This document shows positions 58,299 to 64,000 of a stretch of DNA of 64,000 bases, in pieces. The stretch is from Paragemmobacter ruber (lineage in GTDB: Bacteria > Pseudomonadota > Alphaproteobacteria > Rhodobacterales > Rhodobacteraceae). The DNA lies in the NCBI RefSeq assembly GCF_009908315.1, contig NZ_JAAATW010000001.1, forward strand, positions 558,001 through 622,000. Direction: 5' to 3'. Positions within the stretch are counted from its first letter, which is position 1. Each line of letters begins with the position of its first letter. The notes below the pieces were generated by a model. It was not told where the DNA came from. It saw only the letters and a list, made by a program, of their open reading frames with translations, and did no database searches. The position numbers were made by a program, and so were the translations under genes.

Positions 58299-60773
58299 AT
58301 GTCCCTGTCCGCGTGGTTTCCCCGTCTTCCGGCAGCGCTGCTTGTCGTGGCCCTGGTTTCAGCCTGCCAAAGCACCGAGGAACAGGCCGAAGAGCATTTC
58401 GCCTCGGCCCAGCAACTGATCGCCGAAGGGGATACCCCGCGCGCGCTGGTCGAATTGCGCAACGCCGTGGCGCTGGTGCCCGAATTCCATCAGGCGCGCA
58501 GCGCGCTGGCGGGCCTGATGCTTGCGTCGGGCGATCTGGCGGGGGCCTATGCGCAATACACCGAACTGGCCGAATTGCAGCCCAACGATTTGGAAAGCCG
58601 GATCGCGCTGGCAGATCTGACCCTGACACAAAGCATGTGGACAGAGTTCACCTCTGCCGTGACCGGGGCCGAGCGGATCAACGCCGCCGATCCGCGCGTT
58701 CAGGCACTGGTGCTGGCGCGCGATTATCAGGCCGCCGTCGTGGCGGGCGACGAAACCCGGCGCAGCGACATCGCCGCCCGGGCCGAGGCGCTGCGCGCAG
58801 ACCGCCCCGATGATGCCGCCCTGCGCCGCATCGCCATCGACCAGGCGGTAGCCGCAAATCAGGCAGATGCGGCCCTGTCCCTGATCGAGGCCGCCATCGC
58901 CGCGCAGCCGCGCGACTACACCATGCAAGACGCCAAGCTGCGCGTCCTTCTGGCCCGTCAGGACCCCACAGCGATCGAGGCGCAGTATCGCGCCATGATC
59001 GCGATCTTTGTCGGAAACGAACAGCTCTCCACCGATTTCCTGCAATGGTATCTGTCGCGGCAGGATCTCGCCGGGGCCGAGGCTTTCCTGCGCGACCGGG
59101 CAGGCGCCCCAACAGACGCCACCGAAGGGCATATTGCCGTGGTCGATTTCCTGCGCCTGTCCAAGGGCGTGGCGGCCGCGCTGGCCGAGCTTGACCCACT
59201 TATCGCCGCGAATGACGGCACCCCGAAAGCCGATCTCTATCGCGCCAAGCGCGCGTCATTCCAGTTCGAACAGGGCGAGGCAGAGGCCGCCATGGCCGAG
59301 GTTGCCGCCATCATCGCGGCGGCAGAGCCGTCTGATCAGACGCGCCGCATCCAGACGCTCTACGCCACGATGCTGGACAGCCAGGGTGACCGCGCGACGG
59401 CCGAGGCCACGGTGTCCGCGATCCTTGCGCAGGACCCGTCGCATGTCGAGGCGCTCCTGCTGCGGGCAGGCTGGCGGATTGCCGGCGATCGCCCGTCGGA
59501 TGCGATCATCGACCTGCGCAGCGCTCTCAATCAGGCGCCAAACGACCCGCGCCTGCTGCAAAGCTTGGCGCAGGCCTATCTGCGCGACGGCACGGTGGAT
59601 CTGGCCGCCGAAACGCTGGGCCGCGTGGTGGAACTGGCACCCGAAAACCCGGCCTACGCGCGCGATTACGGGCGCCTTCTGCAGGAACAGGGCCGGGGCG
59701 ATGCCGCGCGATCCGTTCTCTACCGCGCCTGGCAGCGCCACCCGGCCGATGCAGGGCTGGTGCAAGCCCTGTCAACCATCGCGCTCGAGCAAGAGGACTG
59801 GGTCCTCGCATCCGAGATCATCACGCTTCTGCGCAGTTCCACCGCGCCCGAAACGCTGGCGCTGGCCGCTCAGATGGAAAGCGCGGTGCTGCTGGCGCGG
59901 GACCGTTTCGATGACGCCATGGCCATCATCGACCGGGAACTGGCCACCACCGCCGACAAGACGGCATGGACCATCGTGAAGGTGGATGCGCTGGCTGATG
60001 CAGGCCGCAGCGATGAGGCCGCCGCCGTGCTTCAGGCCGCGCTGGCCGAGGCCCCGAACGATGGCATCTTGCTGCAGCGTCAGGCCTTTCTCGATCAGGA
60101 TGCCGGGCGCAGCGATCAGGCCATCGCGATCTACCGCACCATCCTCGCCGCTACGCCCGCAGACGAGGCGGCCACGCGCGAGCTTTATGGTCTGCTCGTC
60201 GCAAAGGGCGATATCGCGGGGGCGGATGCGGTGCTGGATGCAGGCCTTGCCGCCGCACCCGGATCGCTGGACCTGCAATGGATCGACGCCGCGCGCAAAC
60301 AGACGGCGGGGGATCTGGCCGGTGCCATCGCCATCTACGAGTCGCTTTATGCCGCGAATGGCGGCAATCCGGTGATTGCCAACAATCTGGCCAGCCTGCT
60401 TTCGGTGACCGCGACGGATGCCGAAACGCTGGAGCGTGCCCTGCGCATCGCGCGGCGGTTCCGCGCCTCGCCCACCCCCGCCTTCCAAGACACCTACGGC
60501 TGGCTTCTGCACCTGAACGGAGAAACCGAGGCAGCGCTGCCGATCCTGCAATCCGCCGCTGCCGGGCTGCCGGACCTTGCCTCTGTGCACTACCATCTCG
60601 GCGCCGTGCTGGCCGAACTTGGCCGCACCGACGAGGCGCGGGAAGCCCTCGAACGCGCCATCGCGATGGCAGGTGATGCGCCCGATCCCGAAATCGCGCA
60701 AGCGCGCAGCCTGCTGGACAACCTTTCCGCACCGGCCACCCCCCCAAGCCCGGCGCCAAGCAGCACACCCTGA
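58299..60773 (+). CDS. Large TPR lipoprotein, exopolysaccharide/PEP-CTERM-system type
   Basis: The 824-residue protein has a lipoprotein signal peptide with lipobox ALVSAC (Cys23) and then consecutive tetratricopeptide repeats along its length (for instance AEEHFASAQQLIAEGDTPRALVELRNAVALVP). It resembles the large PEP-CTERM-system TPR lipoproteins, which act with exopolysaccharide export. The ATG at 58299 has GGAG upstream and begins the signal peptide; a GTG at 58275 is in frame but would precede it. It is divergent from the Wzz gene. Its role is probably scaffolding in the periplasm or outer membrane. Confidence 0.85.
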   Translation: MSLSAWFPRLPAALLVVALVSACQSTEEQAEEHFASAQQLIAEGDTPRALVELRNAVALVPEFHQARSALAGLMLASGDLAGAYAQYTELAELQPNDLESRIALADLTLTQSMWTEFTSAVTGAERINAADPRVQALVLARDYQAAVVAGDETRRSDIAARAEALRADRPDDAALRRIAIDQAVAANQADAALSLIEAAIAAQPRDYTMQDAKLRVLLARQDPTAIEAQYRAMIAIFVGNEQLSTDFLQWYLSRQDLAGAEAFLRDRAGAPTDATEGHIAVVDFLRLSKGVAAALAELDPLIAANDGTPKADLYRAKRASFQFEQGEAEAAMAEVAAIIAAAEPSDQTRRIQTLYATMLDSQGDRATAEATVSAILAQDPSHVEALLLRAGWRIAGDRPSDAIIDLRSALNQAPNDPRLLQSLAQAYLRDGTVDLAAETLGRVVELAPENPAYARDYGRLLQEQGRGDAARSVLYRAWQRHPADAGLVQALSTIALEQEDWVLASEIITLLRSSTAPETLALAAQMESAVLLARDRFDDAMAIIDRELATTADKTAWTIVKVDALADAGRSDEAAAVLQAALAEAPNDGILLQRQAFLDQDAGRSDQAIAIYRTILAATPADEAATRELYGLLVAKGDIAGADAVLDAGLAAAPGSLDLQWIDAARKQTAGDLAGAIAIYESLYAANGGNPVIANNLASLLSVTATDAETLERALRIARRFRASPTPAFQDTYGWLLHLNGETEAALPILQSAAAGLPDLASVHYHLGAVLAELGRTDEAREALERAIAMAGDAPDPEIAQARSLLDNLSAPATPPSPAPSSTP

Positions 60774-61110
60774 CGCGCCATCGGCGCATGGTCACACTCA
60801 CCCCTGGCGGAAGACTGGCCGACCGCCTCTACGCGGGCGGGATATCCATGCAAAAACGGATGAACCCGATTCCCTGCTTTGGGCGCGGATCGCGCAACGG
60901 ACCGTCAACCGTTTGTCACAAATCGAGAATTTTCGGCATTAATCGGCGCAGGACGCGCGATTTTCCGCCATTTCGAACCAGTGCCGCCCCATTTTTTCCG
61001 TATTCGCGCGGCGCCTGACCACTTTCACAATCCCCTTCGTTAACCTTTGTGTATATTCCGAGATGGGGCTGATACGGCCCTTCTGCCGCCATAGTTGCCA
61101 GGGGCACGAC
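60774..61110. other. 337-bp intergenic region upstream of the sugar transferase gene
   Basis: No gene is supported. The stretch becomes A/T-richer from about 60890 on. It holds a possible -10 element TATATT at 61052-61057, just before an ATG at 61063 and 54 bases upstream of the GTG chosen here. No convincing -35 is seen at 17-bp spacing. Confidence 0.4.
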
Positions 61111-61788
61111 GTGAAATTGGACGATAGCTTTGATGTGATGCGGGCGGATGTTGTCGCCCCTACCGGCCTCTACGAGGCGACCCTTTCGACGATGGGGCAT
61201 CCGCATCGTGGATGGATCACCCGTGCCTTCGACCTGACAGTGGTGTTCCTCGCCATACCGTTCGTCCTGCTTGTGGCGGCGGTGCTGCTGGTGCTGAACC
61301 CCATCTACAATCCCGGCCCGTTGTTCTTTCGGCAAAAGCGGATGGGCAAGGGCTGCACGTCCTTCAGTATGTGGAAGTTCCGCACCATGCTGCCTGCGCA
61401 GGTCGAACTGCGCTCGCATGATGCGCCGCTTGATCGCCACCGCATCACGCGGCTTGGCGCCATCCTGCGCAAGTCGCGGCTGGATGAATTGCCGAATCTG
61501 ATCAATGTTCTGCGCGGCGAAATGGCGATCGTGGGTCCGCGCCCGGATGCGTGGGACCATGCGGTGGTCCATATCCGCACCATCCCGCGCTATGCCCAGC
61601 GCTTTGCCGTGCTGCCCGGGATCACCGGCCTGGCGCAGGTGCGGGCCGGCTATGCCGATGATTACAAGAGCGTGTGTCGCAAGGCGCGGCTGGATGCGAT
61701 ATACGTGCGCAACCGTTCGCTGCGCATGGATGGCGGCATCGTCCTGCTGACATTCCTTGTGATGCTGACGGGGTTCGGCGGGCGCTGA
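61111..61788 (+). CDS. Polyprenyl-phosphate sugar-1-phosphate transferase
   Basis: The 225-residue protein has one N-terminal hydrophobic segment (FDLTVVFLAIPFVLLVAAVLLVLN). The bacterial sugar transferase domain follows: GPLFFRQKRMGKG, FSMWKFRTMLP, SRLDELPNLINVLRGEMAIVGPRP and LPGITGLAQVRAGYADDYK. It initiates polymer synthesis by moving a sugar phosphate onto undecaprenyl phosphate. The GTG at 61111 is preferred because CAGGGGC is correctly spaced; an in-frame ATG at 61063 sits almost on a -10-like TATATT and adds an atypical N-terminus. The initial sugar cannot be predicted. Confidence 0.9.
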   Translation: MKLDDSFDVMRADVVAPTGLYEATLSTMGHPHRGWITRAFDLTVVFLAIPFVLLVAAVLLVLNPIYNPGPLFFRQKRMGKGCTSFSMWKFRTMLPAQVELRSHDAPLDRHRITRLGAILRKSRLDELPNLINVLRGEMAIVGPRPDAWDHAVVHIRTIPRYAQRFAVLPGITGLAQVRAGYADDYKSVCRKARLDAIYVRNRSLRMDGGIVLLTFLVMLTGFGGR

Positions 61789-61858
61789 TCCGCCGCAGGC
61801 CCGCAGCGCCGGTCATCCGGCCTCGGCCGGGAAGATCAAGGCAGGAACAGGGTCAGGC

Positions 61859-62479
61859 GTGGAAATTCTCAGACGCACGATCGCCGCGCTGATCGTCACC
61901 GGCCTTCTCTTGCTGGGCGTGATCGCGGGCGAATTCCGCATCCGCCAGCAGCCCACGCCGACCACATCCGTGCCGGTCGCCGTGGTGTTCACAGGGCAAT
62001 ATGACCGTATCGAACTGGCGCTGCGGCTGTTTGACCTGGGCGGGATCGAGCGGATGCTGATCAGCGGCGTGAACCCCAAGGCGGGCCTGTTCCCCGATAC
62101 CATCGCCGATCAGTTCCGCTTCTCCGATGCGGCGCGTGCGGCCTTGGCGGCGGGCCGCATCCGCCTGTCGCCGGATGCGGCCGACACCTTCCAGAACGCG
62201 GCCGAGACGGCCTGCTGGCTGCGGGGTCAGGGCGATGTGACGGATGTGCTGCTGGTGACATCCCCCTCGCACATGCCGCGCGCCTCCATCACCCTGCAGC
62301 GCGCGCTGCCCCCGGGGGTGCGCCTGCACCGCGCAACGCCGCCCGAAACGCCGGACGATCGCCTAAAGCAGCAGGAGGAATTCGTGAAATTCGCCGCCGC
62401 ATGGGTGGCCACGCTGTTCCCCGCAGGCCGCCGGGCGGCCCCGCATCTGCAGCTTTGCAACGGGGGGGCCGGGCCCTAA
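61859..62479 (+). CDS. YdcF-like (DUF218/ElyC family) protein
   Basis: The 206-residue protein has an N-terminal anchor helix (IAALIVTGLLLLGVIAG). The DUF218 fold shows VAVVFTGQYDRIELALRLF, GIERMLISGVN, TFQNAAETACWLRGQG and LLVTSPSHMPRASITLQRAL. The family is implicated in envelope polysaccharide assembly, such as enterobacterial common antigen. It starts with GTG and follows the sugar transferase by 70 bases; it converges with the EpsG-like gene, overlapping its end by 4 bases. Confidence 0.85.
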   Translation: MEILRRTIAALIVTGLLLLGVIAGEFRIRQQPTPTTSVPVAVVFTGQYDRIELALRLFDLGGIERMLISGVNPKAGLFPDTIADQFRFSDAARAALAAGRIRLSPDAADTFQNAAETACWLRGQGDVTDVLLVTSPSHMPRASITLQRALPPGVRLHRATPPETPDDRLKQQEEFVKFAAAWVATLFPAGRRAAPHLQLCNGGAGP

Positions 62480-63516
62480 TACACCTCGGGCAGGCCGAAG
62501 ATCCAGCTGCGATAGGGCAGATAGCATTGCTGGAAATGGCTGGACAACAGCGCCCATGTCGCCAGCACCAGCAAGAGCCCCAGATAGGGCGCGGCCACCG
62601 CCAGCGCCCTCCCCGACCGCAGCGGCAAGAAGGGCAGCCTCGCCAGTATGACGGCCTGCAAGGGAATGAGGTAATATCCCAACCGGTCCGCGATCACGCT
62701 GGACACCGGCAGAAGCACGGCCAGGAACAGCATCATCAGCGCCCCGATGGTGACCAGCTTGTAATCGCCCGGAAAACTTGCCGCCCATCCCCGCCGCAGG
62801 AACAGCAGGAACCACAGCGCCGTCAGCACCAACAGCGCCACGCGATAGGCCGCGCCTGCCGCGTCGATCCCGGTATCGACATAGCGCGTCGTCGCCATCA
62901 CCCCCGCATCCGAGGACAAAAGCGCAAGCCCGCCCGGAATGGCCAGCATCGCCGACAGGGCCATGCGCCCGCGCGTCAGCCCGCCCGACACCATCGGCGC
63001 CAGCAGCAGAAACGCTGCCGCGCTGGAATGGATGCCCGCCGCCAGCACGACCAGCAGGACAAAGCGGATCAGGCGGCGGTCAACAAAGGCAAGAAAGGCC
63101 AGACACATCAACCCGATGGCCGCCCCCTGCCGGATGCCCGACATCGGCATGTTGATGATCAGCACCGGGAAAAGCAGCACCAGAAAGCCCAGACGGTCCG
63201 GCTGCCGCTGCGCCATGCGATGCACCCCGTAGAAGAACAGGGCCGAGGTGATCACATTCAGCCAGGGGTAGGGCAGGCCCAGGCCAGCCTGTAGTGCGAT
63301 GATTGTCGTCCAGATAGGTTCTCGGGTGGTCATGACCTCGGACAAAGGCACGGCGCCGTAGAGATCGAACTGGTTAAGGTAGCCAAACCAGTCACACCCC
63401 ACTGCAAAGCGGAAAGCCGAGAACAGGAACAGCCCCCAGAGAAGCAGGCTGTATCCCGGGCGCAGTCGGGTCATCCGCAGGAGCATCATTCCCACATATC
63501 CGGCGACGTAGATCAC
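62476..63516 (-). CDS. EpsG-like exopolysaccharide polymerase
   Basis: The 346-residue protein has about ten transmembrane helices and an EpsG-like pattern. WGLFLFSAFRFAVGCDWFGYLNQFD near the N-terminus is the characteristic RxxxGxDxxxY block. INMPMSGIRQGAAIGLMCLAFLAFV near 145 and HSSAAAFLLLAP near 185 follow. It is the probable Wzy-type polymerase of the exopolysaccharide. It begins with GTG, overlapping the glycosyltransferase stop (GTGA). Confidence 0.85.
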   Translation of the reverse strand: MIYVAGYVGMMLLRMTRLRPGYSLLLWGLFLFSAFRFAVGCDWFGYLNQFDLYGAVPLSEVMTTREPIWTTIIALQAGLGLPYPWLNVITSALFFYGVHRMAQRQPDRLGFLVLLFPVLIINMPMSGIRQGAAIGLMCLAFLAFVDRRLIRFVLLVVLAAGIHSSAAAFLLLAPMVSGGLTRGRMALSAMLAIPGGLALLSSDAGVMATTRYVDTGIDAAGAAYRVALLVLTALWFLLFLRRGWAASFPGDYKLVTIGALMMLFLAVLLPVSSVIADRLGYYLIPLQAVILARLPFLPLRSGRALAVAAPYLGLLLVLATWALLSSHFQQCYLPYRSWIFGLPEVY

Positions 63517-64000
63517 GGCGCCCCGTCCCCGCCGCGCGCAAGCCGCCGCAGAAGTGCCGCCACGCTCGGACCCCAGACCTGAAGACTGTAGCGCTCTTCC
63601 ACCCGCTGCCGCCCGGCTTGCCCCATCCGTGCGCGCAAGGCGGGGTCGCGCAGCAAACGGACCAGCGCCTCCTGCCACTCGGCATCCGTGCCCGCGAGAA
63701 AGCCGTTCACGCCATGCTCCACGATGTCAGTGTTCACGCCCACGGGCGAGGCGATGACCGGCACACCGCTGGCCATGTACTGGATCAACTTGTAGCCGCA
63801 TTTGCCGCGCGACCAGGGTGTATCGGTAAGCGGCATCAGGCCCACATCCATGGCGCGGATGCGGGCGGCCTCGGTCGCCTCGGACCAGGCTTCGGCGTCG
63901 AGAAGCGGGTGGTCCGGCGCGCACCGCCCGGCCCCGATCACCAGAAGCCGCGCGCCTTCGGCAGCGGCCACCCCGGTGAGCAGCGGCAGCTTGGGCTGCA
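63513..64000 (-). CDS. Group 1 glycosyltransferase, C-terminal part (5' end outside window)
   Basis: The frame is open to the window edge and gives about 161 residues of a GT-B C-terminal domain. DVGLMPLTDTPWSRGKCGYKLIQYMASGVPVIASPVGVNTDIVEHG contains the KxxxxMA-x-G-VPV donor-binding loop of GT4-type enzymes. Its GTGA stop-start overlap with the EpsG-like gene ties it to polymer assembly. Donor sugar and acceptor unknown; the N-terminal half is missing. Confidence 0.88.
   Translation of the reverse strand, partial: QPKLPLLTGVAAAEGARLLVIGAGRCAPDHPLLDAEAWSEATEAARIRAMDVGLMPLTDTPWSRGKCGYKLIQYMASGVPVIASPVGVNTDIVEHGVNGFLAGTDAEWQEALVRLLRDPALRARMGQAGRQRVEERYSLQVWGPSVAALLRRLARGGDGAP

Overview
The window is high-GC chromosomal DNA from an alphaproteobacterium, most likely a Rhodobacterales/Paracoccaceae member. 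The evidence is the strong G/C bias at third codon positions, a murA-DUF2948 / hisD-UPF0262-phosphatase / infA-maf-RNase G-yacG-tRNA-Phe gene set that I recall as characteristic of that group, a VPLPA-CTERM protein beside an exopolysaccharide locus, several RTX secretion proteins, and an FNR-type regulator with an FNR-like box. No rRNA, CRISPR array, prophage or replication origin is visible.

Layout. (1) 1-6021: a surface-polysaccharide module with the 3' end of UDP-galactopyranose mutase, a GlfT2-like galactofuranosyltransferase, a second glycosyltransferase and two PAPS-type sulfotransferases. It reads like a pathway for a sulfated galactofuranose-containing glycan. (2) 6126-14373: a complete heme-uptake island of two divergent operons. 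TonB-dependent receptor-exbB-exbD-tonB runs leftward, and hemS-hmuT-hmuU-hmuV runs rightward from a shared intergenic region holding an imperfect 21-bp palindrome. An RTX protein (14435-15439) lies convergent to it. (3) 15670-20291: a leftward sulfur-scavenging type operon of FMN reductase, NtaA/DszA-family flavin monooxygenase and an SsuABC-like ABC importer. (4) 20573-23862: a Crp/Fnr regulator, a DUF2946-like exported protein, and an operon of a 48-residue protein translationally coupled to an FAD/NAD(P)-binding protein, preceded by an FNR-type box. (5) 24120-25202: a 5'-truncated IS3-type transposase and unexplained DNA next to the 3' end of tRNA-Phe.

(6) 25324-42013: housekeeping genes (yacG, RNase G-like, maf, infA, UPF0262, LMW phosphatase, hisD, murA, DUF2948, tRNA-Phe, tRNA-Thr) broken up by accessory blocks. 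These are a serralysin-like RTX protease, a nitrilase-family amidase, a TetR/aldo-keto reductase pair with two operator copies, a glycine-zipper lipoprotein, a GSCFA + SGNH-like pair, a GNAT acetyltransferase, a SnoaL-like protein and a TSUP permease. (7) 42051-45288: an exported hypothetical, a cytosolic PAS-MCP and a DeoR regulator. (8) 45511-54717: a quaternary-amine type ABC importer with a tandem-fused permease, translationally coupled to a choline-kinase-like phosphotransferase and a dimethylglycine/sarcosine-dehydrogenase-like flavoprotein. A methyltransferase and a second phosphotransferase follow. (9) 54997-64000: a VPLPA-CTERM protein and an exopolysaccharide locus (CpsD-like kinase, Wzz/GumC, TPR lipoprotein, polyprenyl sugar transferase, YdcF, EpsG-like polymerase, group 1 glycosyltransferase cut by the window end).

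Most operons show 4-nt ATGA/GTGA stop-start overlaps, so translational coupling is the rule here. Product names come from motif and architecture recognition by eye. No database search was possible.
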